Origin: Streptomyces olivochromogenes
Lineage (GTDB): Bacteria; Actinomycetota; Actinomycetes; Streptomycetales; Streptomycetaceae
DNA: 64,000 bases
Assembly: GCF_001514115.1 (NCBI RefSeq)
Contig: NZ_KQ948460.1
Span: 186,001 to 250,000, forward strand
Direction: 5' to 3'
A program made the position numbers and the translations under genes. Below are positions 15,447 to 24,008 of this stretch, one piece after another (the stretch's first letter is position 1; every line of letters begins with the position of its first letter). The notes under the pieces are model-generated. The model saw only the letters and a program-made list of their open reading frames with translations, was not told the DNA's origin and made no database searches.

Positions 15447-15737
15447 ATGTCCGTGTGGATCATGTTGGGTTCGGGCTGCGTTTTCGTCATTCTGGGCGTG
15501 TTGACCTTGAACGGCCGGGGAACCGCGGCGTATGCACCGTCACCTAGGGCTGGTTGGGGTTGGATAGCGATGGCTGGCGCCCCCGTCCTGGACGGAGGCC
15601 CCAAACTCCTCGGCTTCTCTTCCGGGGCGGCGATGGTTCTTTCCACCGTAGCTCTGGGGTTCGTCGTGCTCGGTGCGGTGCTTCTGCTCCGGGGCGGAGC
15701 ATTCGCCAAGGCTCGTCGTGCCGGCGACGGCGACTGA
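15447..15737 (+). CDS. Small membrane protein
   Basis: A 96-aa protein. The ATG at 15447 has GGAGGGG upstream at good spacing. Hydrophobic segments lie at about 3-21, 39-50 and 59-85, with a basic tail (AKARRAGDGD). I do not recognise the family, and nothing nearby indicates its role. Confidence 0.62.
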   Translation: MSVWIMLGSGCVFVILGVLTLNGRGTAAYAPSPRAGWGWIAMAGAPVLDGGPKLLGFSSGAAMVLSTVALGFVVLGAVLLLRGGAFAKARRAGDGD

Positions 15738-16040
15738 GTGCCGCCCCTAACCCCCCTAACCCCCTATCTAGGACGACCGTCAAGTGGGCGACTGATGTCT
15801 GACACCAGCGGCTGACACCAACAGCAGCGGACGAAGGCGGATCAGGGCGAACCCTAGCGACCACTCTCACGCCGCATGGCGGCCAAGATCCAGTGTCCAG
15901 AGCTCGCGATGATCGACCTGATAAGGACGAGACCAGACCTCAAAGCCTGTGCCCGTAACGGCCCCAAGCTTTTCCCCGGCTTGCGCGACGAGATCATCCG
16001 CAACTCCGGGCGCATCGTGCAGGAAGGACAGGATCGAACA
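15738..16040. other. Noncoding stretch with a possible minus-strand gene tail
   Basis: A minus-strand frame ending near 15867 reads VADDLVAQAGEKLG and FEVWSRPYQVDHRELWTLDL. It looks protein-like and could be the 3' end of a lost gene, overlapping the start of the next plus-strand gene. No start or domain can be given. Confidence 0.3.
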
Positions 16041-16601
16041 ATGATCCACAGCGAGGAGAGCGTCGCCGCTGAACTGGATCGCGTACGGCAGCTTCGCCCT
16101 GCCGAGTCGGCTCCGCCGGTTCTGGCCGCCTTCACTGTCGATGTCGCCGAGGGCTCCCCCGAGGCGTACGCGCAGCGGGTACGTCATGTCCTCTCGACCG
16201 CGCTCCATCTGGCCTGCACGGCGGAGTTCGACGACGAGGACCTGCCGGCCGACGAATTCCCGGACTGGTTCACGGCGGTCAGCGCCCGGGACGGTGAGAC
16301 GCACCAGGAATTCGCCCGGGGCGGCCGCACCGCGTACATGAACCGGAGTGGTGGAACTCCCTGGTCCCTGCAGACCTGGATCTACCGGTTCGACCCGGAC
16401 GAGGATTCTCGAGGCTGGGAGTTCTGGGACGTCGTCCCGGTGGGTCCGCAGCAGGTTCGCGTCTGGGTGGACAGTTGGGGGGAATCCTTCTTCGGATCCC
16501 TCGACCTGCTGTGGCTGCTGTACACGGCCGGTGCCGCACACGTCGAGGGGCCGGAGATCCACAAGGCGAGCACGTGGGCGTCCGAGGCACGCGGTCGGTG
16601 A
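16041..16601 (+). CDS. Hypothetical protein, 186 aa
   Basis: The ATG at 16041 has AGGAAGGACAGG upstream. It is an acidic soluble protein with no signal peptide. It has a Trp-rich central part (WSLQTWIYRFDPDEDSRGWE) and a C-terminal segment (WGESFFGSLDLLWLLYTAG) that could be an amphipathic helix. Its TGA overlaps the GTG of the DUF4291 5' fragment (GTGA), so the two were once translationally coupled. Function unknown. Confidence 0.6.
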   Translation: MIHSEESVAAELDRVRQLRPAESAPPVLAAFTVDVAEGSPEAYAQRVRHVLSTALHLACTAEFDDEDLPADEFPDWFTAVSARDGETHQEFARGGRTAYMNRSGGTPWSLQTWIYRFDPDEDSRGWEFWDVVPVGPQQVRVWVDSWGESFFGSLDLLWLLYTAGAAHVEGPEIHKASTWASEARGR

Positions 16602-16751
16602 CGGACGCAGAGCACGGTCGCGTCGTACGAGCGGCCCACACCGATTCAACGATCACTGTCTATCAGGCATACCCGCAGGAGATCGCCGAACCGGCGCTGC
16701 GCGCCCGGACGTTCGTGGCACCGCTCAAGCGCGAACGCATGACGTGGATCA
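16598..16751 (+). pseudogene. DUF4291 gene, 5' fragment
   Basis: From the GTG at 16598 the frame reads TVYQAYPQEIAEPALRA and FVAPLKRERMTWI, the characteristic start of DUF4291 proteins. After the Trp-Ile codons it departs from the family and runs into unrelated sequence. The rest of the gene resumes at 18837. The junction word TGACGTGGATCA is present at both sites. Confidence 0.75.
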
Positions 16752-16828
16752 TCAAGCCGCGTTCACAGCCTTATGACGGTCTCTTGTCCCCTGCCTGGTG
16801 ACGGAGGCAAGCGGGCTGGGACGCGATG

Positions 16829-17071
16829 TCAGCCGTCGAACTGGGTCCACTCCACTGCGGCGTCAGCCAGCGGGGCGAGAGCGCCGCGGTGGGTGGCGCC
16901 GGCCCAGATGCTGAAGCTGTTGTCACCTTCGTCCGAGACGTGCAGGACAAGCCCTGGGGCGACGTAGAAGCGTGTGGGAGCCCACGGCCAGAAGGGGCGC
17001 AGCGGCACGGGCTGAAGTCCTTCGGTGAACCGGTCCACCTGCTGTGCGGTAAGTCGGCCAGGCAGCGCCAC
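16829..17071 (-). CDS. Hypothetical 80-aa protein, perhaps a fragment
   Basis: The frame reads LTAQQVDRFTEGLQPVPLRP, then FYVAPGLVLHVSDEGDN and SIWAGATHRGALAPL. It looks like coding sequence, probably a small beta-rich domain, but the short length and position suggest the tail of a larger gene. It lies between two 18-bp direct repeats (16751-16768 and 17082-17099), so it may be a separate small insertion. Confidence 0.45.
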   Translation of the reverse strand: MALPGRLTAQQVDRFTEGLQPVPLRPFWPWAPTRFYVAPGLVLHVSDEGDNSFSIWAGATHRGALAPLADAAVEWTQFDG

Positions 17072-17100
17072 ATAGTCGGACCATCAAGCCGCGTTCACAG

Positions 17101-17724
17101 TCACATGCGCGAACTGTGATCACTTTCCTGGAAGATCCGGTCCAGTTGGTGGTGCAGGACCTCGGCGGCCGCCTCCGGGCCGCGCTGGCCGACGAGGACG
17201 CTGGTGCCGAGTCCCGCCGACATGGCGAGGAGGGTGACTGCTTCCAGCCGAGGGTTCGCACCGGGACTCAGAAGACCCGCTCCCTGCGCCTGTCGGAGGA
17301 GTTTGGTCAGCGCGTCCTCGGCGGCATCGGGGTCCCTGACGAAGGGCTGGGCGGCGAGCGCCTGGTCGGTCACCGCCAGAACGGCGTACGAGGTGTAGAG
17401 CAGGTGGAAGGTGCGGCTCTCCTCGTCGGTCGGCAACGCCGCCATCAGTAGCGCCTCCACCGTCGCGCGCGGGCTCGGGTCGGCTTCTGCTGCCGTGACT
17501 CGGGCGGCGACCCGCTCCCCGAATCTCTCCGCCAGCAGCTGAAGGCCGAAGAGCAGCAGCTTCTCCTTGGTCTCGAAGTAGTACTGGACCAGCCGCAGTG
17601 ACACGTCGGCCTCGGCTGCCACATCACGCATTCCCACGGCGTGCAGTCCGCGCCGCCCGGCGACCCGGATGAGGGCCTCGGCAATCTCGATACGTCGCTG
17701 TGTGTGATCCACACGCTTCGGCAT
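17101..17724 (-). CDS. TetR-family transcriptional repressor
   Basis: A 207-aa protein. The N-terminal DNA-binding domain is clear: IEIAEALIRVAGRRGLHAVG, MRDVAAEADVSLRLVQYYFE, TKEKLL. The ligand-binding part (~65-207) is helical. The start ATG at 17724 has GGAGG upstream. It is divergent from an alpha/beta hydrolase gene, with an inverted repeat between them, so it probably represses the hydrolase and itself. The pair forms most of the DNA inserted into the DUF4291 gene. Confidence 0.88.
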   Translation of the reverse strand: MPKRVDHTQRRIEIAEALIRVAGRRGLHAVGMRDVAAEADVSLRLVQYYFETKEKLLLFGLQLLAERFGERVAARVTAAEADPSPRATVEALLMAALPTDEESRTFHLLYTSYAVLAVTDQALAAQPFVRDPDAAEDALTKLLRQAQGAGLLSPGANPRLEAVTLLAMSAGLGTSVLVGQRGPEAAAEVLHHQLDRIFQESDHSSRM

Positions 17725-17794
17725 GGGTCCTTGCCTCCACCATCGGTTCTGCTGAGCGGCCCTCTCGTCGAGCCCCGCCCTTTTCATGGTACAG

Positions 17795-17816
17795 CCGTAT
17801 CAAATTGATGATACGG
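17795..17816. promoter_or_regulatory. Probable TetR operator
   Basis: Inverted repeat CCGTATCA-N6-TGATACGG, followed at once by a third half-site TCGTATCA (17817-17824). It lies between the divergent TetR and hydrolase genes, where a TetR dimer would block both promoters. Confidence 0.7.
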
Positions 17817-17857
17817 TCGTATCACGAACAGCCGATCACTTCCGGAGGTGGCCACCC

Positions 17858-18766
17858 GTGTCCGAGACCACGACCCGTAGCAGTGTCCGGCCCGATGTCG
17901 GGCGGTACGCCAACGATGCCCTTCGCGACCGCTACTTCGCCGCCTGCGACGCCGTATACGCCTTGGGAGCAACGGCTGTCGCCGAGGTGGACGTGGAAAC
18001 CAGCTTCGGGACGACACACGTCTACCGGTACGGCCCGGCCGACGGGTCCCGGACCCCCGTCGTGCTGGTGCACGGCGCCGGCAGCTGCTCCGCCATGTGG
18101 TACCCGAACACCCCGGCGCTCAGCGCCGAACGTCCCGTCTATGCGATCGACACCCCGGGCGACCCGGGCCGCAGTGTGCCGCGTGAGGCCATCCACCAGC
18201 CCGAACGCGCTGCGCAGTGGCTCGACGAGACACTGGCCGAACTAGGCCTTGACCACGTCCATCTCGTCGGTTCCTCGTACGGCGGATGGCTCGCCCTGAA
18301 TCAGGCGCACCGAAGGCCTGGCCGCCTCGCCTCCGTCACTCTGCTCGACCCCGGTGGTCTGGAGAAGGTCGGTCTGCGCTTTTTTGTCTGGATCTTCGCC
18401 AGCCTCTTCGCGACCTTCGCACCCAAGGCGCTACGCCCGCGACTGGCCGCCTGGCTGGAGCAGCCGGTCCTCATCGAGCCGGAGCTGCGCACGATGATCA
18501 GGCTGGGTGTCCGCGCCTACCGGATACGCCGCCCGGCTCCACTGCCCCTGTCGGAGGACGAACTGTCCACCATCCGCACCCCGCTCTACCTGGTACTCGG
18601 CAAGCGAAGCCTTCTGGTGCACCCGCAGCGGCAAGTGGAGAGGGTTCCGCGCCTGGTGCCGGGCGCCCTTGCCGAGATCGTCTCGGGCACCGGACACGGA
18701 CCGCAGATCGACCATGCGGACGAGATCAACCGGCGGATGCTGAAGTTCATGGAGTCGGTCGGCTGA
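17858..18766 (+). CDS. Alpha/beta hydrolase
   Basis: A 302-aa cytoplasmic enzyme. The start GTG at 17858 has GGAGGTGG 8 bases upstream; an earlier in-frame start at 17786 would overlap the operator. The fold motifs are VVLVHGAGSCSAMW (oxyanion loop), GSSYGG with nucleophile Ser140, and a C-terminal GTGHGPQ with the catalytic His. It is probably an esterase or lactonase; the substrate is unknown. Expression is presumably induced through the divergent TetR. Confidence 0.85.
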   Translation: MSETTTRSSVRPDVGRYANDALRDRYFAACDAVYALGATAVAEVDVETSFGTTHVYRYGPADGSRTPVVLVHGAGSCSAMWYPNTPALSAERPVYAIDTPGDPGRSVPREAIHQPERAAQWLDETLAELGLDHVHLVGSSYGGWLALNQAHRRPGRLASVTLLDPGGLEKVGLRFFVWIFASLFATFAPKALRPRLAAWLEQPVLIEPELRTMIRLGVRAYRIRRPAPLPLSEDELSTIRTPLYLVLGKRSLLVHPQRQVERVPRLVPGALAEIVSGTGHGPQIDHADEINRRMLKFMESVG

Positions 18767-18836
18767 CACTGGCGAGGGGAGACAGGCCTCGGACGCGCTG
18801 CTCCAAGCCCGCCGGAACAGGTCTGCGAACGAGGCT

Positions 18837-19247
18837 TGACGTGGATCAAACCGTCGTTCCTGTGGATGACGTACCGCTCCGGCTGGGCCCGGAAGCCGAA
18901 ACCAGGAACGAATCCTCCGCATCGAAATCGACCGGGCGGGGTTCGAGTGGGCGCCGGCGCACGCGGCCCTCAGTCACTTCCGGCCCGGTGTGCAAGCGGA
19001 CCGGGACCAGTGGCGCGCGGAGGTCGCCGATTGCCCGGTGCGCGTGCGGTGGGATCCGGACCGGTCGATCCGTCTGGAAGCACAACCGTGGCGTGCCATT
19101 CAGGTCGGCCTGTCCGGCGAAGCCGTGGACCGTTACGTGGACCATTGGATCGTGGACATGGCGGACGTCACCGAACTGGCACGGTCGACCCACTCCGCCG
19201 TACTCGACGGAAGGACCGAGGAAGCCCTGCGTCAGCTGCCGGCCTAG
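18837..19247 (+). pseudogene. DUF4291 gene, 3' fragment
   Basis: It resumes the family sequence at TWIKPSFLWMTYRSGWARK. It then shifts frame near 18905 and continues RILRIEIDRAGFEWAPAHAAL ... VQADRDQWRAEV ... VGLSGEAVDRYVDHW to LRQLPA and a stop. Together with 16598-16751 it makes a nearly complete DUF4291 protein. Two lesions, the insertion and a frameshift, inactivate it. Confidence 0.75.
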
Positions 19248-19639
19248 CGCCCTTACCCGCTTCCGGAGCACGTTCGCCGGCGATTGGGAGCGGACGGCTG
19301 ACCGGTTCATCAACTCCTGTGCAGGCCACTCATGGCGTTCACGCAGTCGACCAGTTCGACGCCCTCGGGTCCGGATCCAGCGTCCTGCTGGTACGCGTGC
19401 CCGCCTGGGGCGTGCCGAGCCGATGGTGACGAACCCCGGCTGCTCAGCTTGAGGAGTGGTGCTGCCCCCACTCATGCCGGTGTTCCAGGCGGCCCTTCGG
19501 GGAGCCGTTTGGGAGCCGACCCGCTCCCGAAAACCCTTCCACCCCACGCGAGACCAACCGGAAACAGGTCTCTGACCAGGAGAAACACCATCCGCCCTGG
19601 CAAGATCAGAGAGCGAACCTCATTCGGGAACGAACCTCA
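19248..19639. other. Noncoding right end of the right element
   Basis: No gene is recognised. Just before the att relic a 17-base unit (GAACCTCATTCGGGAAC) occurs twice in tandem, which may reflect slippage or repeated recombination at the site. Confidence 0.45.
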
Positions 19640-19678
19640 TTCGGGAACGAAGAGGTCGTGGGTTTCCGCTGCCCCGAC
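19640..19678 (+). other. att: Decayed attachment site, copy 3
   Basis: It matches the other two att copies at its ends (TTCGGGAACGAAGAGGTCGT and CCCCGAC), with an extra base in the anticodon arm and a rearranged T-arm. It marks the outer right boundary of the element array. Confidence 0.7.
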
Positions 19679-19765
19679 AGCCAAATAGCGGTTCAGAGGG
19701 TCCTTACCGGATCGGTAAGGGCCCTCGGGCGTTGCTGCGTACCTATCTGCGCCTGCATGCGCGTC
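19679..19765. repeat. Duplicate of the sequence after att copy 2
   Basis: Closely matches 12334-12420: the AGC(T/C)AAATAGC(A/G)GTTCAGAGGG block, the hairpin, and the stretch encoding the end of a minus-strand frame (PTDPVRAL versus LTDPVRTL). It is a relic of the left end of a further lost element. Confidence 0.65.
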
Positions 19766-20045
19766 TTGGTCGTGTGGCGCAGTCCGCGAGGTGCGAGTTC
19801 CTTCGCGGGCTTTCCGCCGACGCGGCAATCCAAAAAGGCGCCGTCAACGTACTCATAACAGAGCCGCAACCCGGGGATACGCCCCGGTCGGCTGGTTCCC
19901 GTACAGAGGGGATCTTGGCTCCAAGACGTGCTCCTCGTCTGTGCGAGGTGACGCCTGCGACCGTGCCGCTCCTCCCTTTCGGCTGCGGCTATCCATCTCG
20001 TGCCTGAGAGCTGCGCGAGACGATGGAGGAAAAGGTGCATCCATC
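19766..20045. other. Noncoding transition into the chromosome
   Basis: No gene is recognised. It presumably contains the promoter of the following small exported protein. Confidence 0.4.
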
Positions 20046-20315
20046 ATGCGAGCACAACACGCGAGGCGTCTCGCCGCGGTGTCCGCGGCCGGCATTCTGA
20101 TGGCCGGCGGCGCTGCGATCGGCACAGCGGGCACGGCCGCCGCAGCAGCCCCTGCCGTGCACACCCAGGTGACCACCAACTGGTGTGGCGGCCACGATGG
20201 TTGGGGCGGACGGTGCTTCGACCACCGCTTCGACCACCACGGGTTCCGCTTCGACCACCGTTTCGACCGCCACCGCTTCTTCAACCACGGAGGTGTCGTG
20301 ATCATCGTGCTCTAG
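20046..20315 (+). CDS. Small exported His/Phe-rich protein
   Basis: An 89-aa protein. The ATG at 20046 has GGAGGAAAAGG upstream. A Sec signal peptide occupies about residues 1-35 (basic MRAQHARR, hydrophobic core, AAAA cleavage region). The mature ~50 residues begin VHTQVTTNWCGGHDGWGG and contain about ten His in repeated F-D-H-R/F-D-H-H units, plus two Cys. It could bind metal ions outside the cell. No family is recognised. Confidence 0.7.
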   Translation: MRAQHARRLAAVSAAGILMAGGAAIGTAGTAAAAAPAVHTQVTTNWCGGHDGWGGRCFDHRFDHHGFRFDHRFDRHRFFNHGGVVIIVL

Positions 20316-20626
20316 TACTCTCTTAGTACTCCCTTGTCGAGTCAGTGCGCCCCGGAATGTCGCGATCGGTTCGCCGGGTGTGCGCCCCACGGCTGGCGAT
20401 CCGACCCGAGCGAGGAGGAGCGTTCTGCCCGGAGGGCTCCCATCCCGTCTGCCATCACCCCGGGGAGGGATGTGGGTGCAGGACACCCGCCCAACTTCCG
20501 TCAGTCCGGGCGAGGATCGCGCTAACAATCGCCGCTGTCCATTCCCGTCGTATGACTGGCCTGACATGCTCTCTACGCTGCTGGAACGAGTCGCAGAGCC
20601 GACGTGGTGAGGGGTGGTTTTCGTTC
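20316..20626. other. Intergenic, nothing recognised
   Basis: 311 bases without a convincing gene or repeat. The open frames show no ribosome site or family motif. Confidence 0.4.
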
Positions 20627-21007
20627 ATGGACACCTTTGATTGGGTAGTGGCGATCTTGGCCGCAACGATCTGCTTCGTCCCCGGCCTGGCTGCCGTGAC
20701 AACGGCCTGGCTGTTCCCCTGGCTCAGAGCGTCGATTGCACGGCCACGCCTTTGGGGCTGGGGCGAGCTGATGCTCGGCCTCTTCTTCGCCATGCAGCTC
20801 ATGGACCAAACGATCATTTTCACCCCCCACAGCGGCGACGTGCTCTTCTACGGAGGATTGGCATTCGGCGTCGTCGGCCTGTATCTGATGATGCTCGCCC
20901 GGAGTCCGGGCGGAACTCCCGAGGCGCCGGCGCCGCCGTACGGCAGCGAAGTACAGCTGCCTGCCTCCCAGTCCGTAGCCGACCCGAGCCATCCGTCAGC
21001 GACCTAG
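20627..21007 (+). CDS. Small membrane protein
   Basis: A 126-aa protein. The ATG at 20627 has GAGGGG upstream. Hydrophobic segments lie at about 6-29, 43-63 and 70-90. The C-terminal ~35 residues are Pro/Ser-rich and probably cytoplasmic or disordered. No known family. Confidence 0.6.
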   Translation: MDTFDWVVAILAATICFVPGLAAVTTAWLFPWLRASIARPRLWGWGELMLGLFFAMQLMDQTIIFTPHSGDVLFYGGLAFGVVGLYLMMLARSPGGTPEAPAPPYGSEVQLPASQSVADPSHPSAT

Positions 21008-21123
21008 CGGCGGCCGGTACAACCGCCGGCGACCGCTTCCTGTAGAGCTACGGATCAGAAGGGTGCCCGCGCCCCTGCCGACCGCAGTCGCCCCCGCAGA
21101 GCGGCCCCGGTGTGTGTGTCTGG

Positions 21124-22398
21124 TCAGGAGCAGAGATTCACGTGCCGGACGGCCAGGACGTGCCCCGCCGCGTCGATGAGCCGGCTGCGGGAGAGATGTC
21201 CGCCGGTCACCGCGTTGGTGATCGCCGTGGCGATCGAGGACGTCTGGGAGCTGACGTTGCTGCCCAGGTCGAACATGACCATGTCGGCGCCGGAGCGCAG
21301 GGCCTGGACGGCGGCCGCGGGGATGCTGAAGCCGGCGGCGGAGATCGCCTTGGCGCTGAGCGAGTCGGTGACCACCAGTCCCTTGAATCCCATCTTGCCG
21401 CGCAGCTCGGAGCTGATGGCGGTGGGTGACAGGCTCGCCGGATTGGTGCCCAGGCCCGGCACGATGTTGTTGGAGACCATGATGGCCGGGGCGCCGGCCT
21501 TGATGGCCGCTGTGAACGGCGGGATGCCCACCTTCTGCAGGGTGGACCAGGGCAGGGTGCGGGCGGGGCCGAAGTCGGAGTTGTAATTGGAGCCGCCGAG
21601 GCCCGGGAAGTGCTTGACGACGGGTATGACGCCTCCGGCGCGCAACCCGTTCATGTACGCGACACCGGCCTTGGAGACCACCGTGGTGTTGCCGCTGAAG
21701 GACCGCCATCCGTCGGGATTGGTCTTGCTGGGTGCCACGTTCCTGCCGTCGACGTCGACCACCGGCGCGAGGTCCATGTTCACCTGGGCGGCAGCCATCT
21801 TTTTGGCGACCTTCGTGACGTTCTGCTGGATCTGGGCCGGAGTCCAGTGCGCGCCCATGTACGCGGGCCAGGGCAGGGACCCGACGAGGTTCGACATGCG
21901 CTGGATGCCGCCGCCCTCCTCGTCGGTCATCACCAACAGGCCCAGATGGCCGGGTACATGGGACTTCAGGGTGGTCAGCCGGGAGCCGAGGTCGGACGGC
22001 GCCTTGCTGCCGAACAGCAGCACACCGCCCGCACCGGCGCTCACCTCGGACGTGGCGTCGGACACCGAGGTCTCCGACACCGGGACGGCGATGGTCAGCA
22101 TGGCCAGTCGGCGGTTCGACCACCCGGCCAGCTTCGTGCTGTTGGTGCACGCGGCGGCGGCGGAGGTGAGGGCCGGAGCGAAGGTCGAACGGGAGTGGGA
22201 AGACGTGGCGGACGGGGCGAGGGACACGCCGGGACCACTGGAGTGCGGGGACGCCTTGGACGTGCCCGTGTCACAGCCCGCCAGGAGCATCGCCGCCACG
22301 GCGGCGGCAGCGCTCAGTCTTCGTGCGTTCCTGGCCCGGCCGGGGAGCCGCGGCGGTGCTGTCGCTCTTCTGCGGTCACGGTATGACGGGAGATTCAT
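21124..22398 (-). CDS. Glycoside hydrolase family 3 lipoprotein (NagZ-like)
   Basis: A 424-aa protein. The ATG at 22398 has AAGGAGG upstream. An N-terminal basic stretch and lipobox (AAMLLAGC) indicate a lipoprotein. The GH3 TIM-barrel motifs are present: LLVMTDEEGGGIQRM, VVKHFPGLG, and VVTDSLSAKAI with nucleophile Asp345. GH3 enzymes of this class remove beta-linked N-acetylglucosamine, here probably from peptidoglycan fragments or chitin oligomers outside the membrane. It stands alone. The exact sugar specificity cannot be read. Confidence 0.88.
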   Translation of the reverse strand: MNLPSYRDRRRATAPPRLPGRARNARRLSAAAAVAAMLLAGCDTGTSKASPHSSGPGVSLAPSATSSHSRSTFAPALTSAAAACTNSTKLAGWSNRRLAMLTIAVPVSETSVSDATSEVSAGAGGVLLFGSKAPSDLGSRLTTLKSHVPGHLGLLVMTDEEGGGIQRMSNLVGSLPWPAYMGAHWTPAQIQQNVTKVAKKMAAAQVNMDLAPVVDVDGRNVAPSKTNPDGWRSFSGNTTVVSKAGVAYMNGLRAGGVIPVVKHFPGLGGSNYNSDFGPARTLPWSTLQKVGIPPFTAAIKAGAPAIMVSNNIVPGLGTNPASLSPTAISSELRGKMGFKGLVVTDSLSAKAISAAGFSIPAAAVQALRSGADMVMFDLGSNVSSQTSSIATAITNAVTGGHLSRSRLIDAAGHVLAVRHVNLCS

Positions 22399-22855
22399 CG
22401 CCCGGCCTCCTTCTGGAAGGCGCGACGGTACCCGTCGCGCTGAGGGCCGTATGACCATGAGGTGGGCTTTACGACGCGTGAGAGGCGCACCAGCCCGCAC
22501 TTGTTCGCTGGTCCACGGTCGGAGTACCAGGATCTCGCGCCTGGGAGCCGGACGAAAGTCCAGCCGACGTATGTCAGGGCTTGCCTTCGAGCGCGCTTCA
22601 CCCAGGTCGCAGCGCGGTTCACCGTGGGACGGGTGTGGGGCGAGGGCGCCCTCGGGCCGGGAAACGGCAGGTCAGGGCGAGGCTCTGAGTGCGGCTTCCG
22701 GCGACCGGCGAGCCGGTGGATCTTGTCCAGCGGGGCGCCTCGGTCGGAGCTCCGGTCGTGGTGTGAGGGGACGTCCCGCTGAACGGTGACACGCCCAAAG
22801 GGCTGGTCACCGAAGTGGAATGCGAAACCGATGCTGCCCGACGTCTCCAGCTCGT
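22399..22855. other. Intergenic, nothing recognised
   Basis: About 450 bases between the GH3 gene and the MBL-fold remnant. No gene, repeat or RNA is recognised. Confidence 0.4.
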
Positions 22856-23242
22856 TCAGTAGCCGCTGCCTCGCCGCGTGTGACCGGGGCTGTGTCCGGG
22901 TGTCACCACGTAGCGAGCTTTCGGGAACGTTTGTGCGAGCTTCCCGTCGGCGTCACGAACGTGGCCCCAGCCGGTGTGCAGGTGGGTGGAGGCGAGCGCC
23001 TCGACGTCCCGCGGAACGTGCCCCAGCGCGGTCAGGGTGTCCATCAGCGCGCCATATTGCTTACGGCGACGCCAAGGTCGCCATCAGCAACACCAAGCCC
23101 GACACACGGCTCGGGATGATCCGCCCAGTAGCCGGCCGGGGCGTCGGGAAAGAAGCCCTCGACACGGAGCTCCATGGCGCCGTCGACAACGTACGTCGCC
23201 CATACATGGGAACGTGGTGCGCGGTCGGCGCTGGCAGGTTGC
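22856..23242 (-). pseudogene. Decayed MBL-fold metallo-hydrolase
   Basis: Two minus-strand frames resemble parts of one metallo-beta-lactamase-fold protein. The N-terminal part is TYVVDGAMELRVEGFFPDAP and YWADHPE. A piece starting at 23042 reads LTALGHVPRDVEALASTHLH then TFPKARYVV.PGHSPGHT. The metal-binding HxHxDH is degraded to HLHTGWGH, a large internal part is missing, and the frames differ. Confidence 0.6.
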
Positions 23243-23482
23243 CTCCTGGCCATCGACGAAGCCCGACCGTCGGTTGGGTCCCGGACGAATCTCCGGGCCG
23301 CCCCCAGACAGGCCGGGGATGCAACCATTCCTTTCAGAGCTGGAACCCCCGGAAGCCGACCGCGCGTTGGAGACCATAGCCGCGGGCACTGACAACGGAC
23401 CCGCACGGTGCTCCTGAAAGCGTCGGCACCGTCTGGAGCGGTGGTCGCTAGGCTCGGACTTGTGAGCGAAGAGGCCCAAGTC

Positions 23483-23890
23483 ATGGCGAATCACCGTGTC
23501 CACGTCGTACCTGTGGTCCTGGCTCTGGCCAATCCCCCGTGGCAGCGGGACGTGTGGCTCGACCCTTCGAGGTTCGAGAACGTGGACCACGTCTTCCATA
23601 CGCTCTTCGACGACTTCTGTGACGCCGACGAGCCCGAACGGTACCTCGGCGTCAGCTTGCGAACCGAGGAAGAGGTGACTCTCATGCGGGCCCTCGGTGT
23701 CGCGCTCAACGCCGCGGCGGCCGAGGCGCCCCACGACACCGACGCCGAGCATCTTCAGGCAGCGGCCTGGCCCGAGGTCGTGGCCATAGCCGGACGCCTC
23801 GCTCGGGTCATGGTCTCGAACGACCTGAGCGAGCTTGCTGAGCTGTGCGATCCCGAATCGAGAGCACCGGCCGGGCGCTCACGGCCGTAA
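23483..23890 (+). CDS. Hypothetical protein resembling the SCO4402 family
   Basis: A 135-aa soluble acidic protein. The start ATG at 23483 has GAAGAGG upstream; a GTG 7 codons earlier (23462) is also possible. It shows VVLALANPPWQRDVWL near the start, HVFHTLFDDFCD in the middle and AAWPEVVAIAGRLARVM towards the end, the layout of a small actinobacterial family of unknown function. I assign it by memory of pattern only. Confidence 0.6.
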   Translation: MANHRVHVVPVVLALANPPWQRDVWLDPSRFENVDHVFHTLFDDFCDADEPERYLGVSLRTEEEVTLMRALGVALNAAAAEAPHDTDAEHLQAAAWPEVVAIAGRLARVMVSNDLSELAELCDPESRAPAGRSRP

Positions 23891-24008
23891 CAGCTGGTCG
23901 GCCCGGCCTTCGCCGTCGCGCCGCCGTCCGTCTCGAACCACTCGCGGTGGGGATCGTCAACTATCGTCTGCGATTGTAGACATACGTTCGACAAGGAGAG
24001 CCGATCCG

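Noticed and set aside
15876..16040. N-terminal extension of the 186-aa protein
   Set aside because: The extra 55 codons have weak codon bias and no ribosome site; the ATG at 16041 has a good one.
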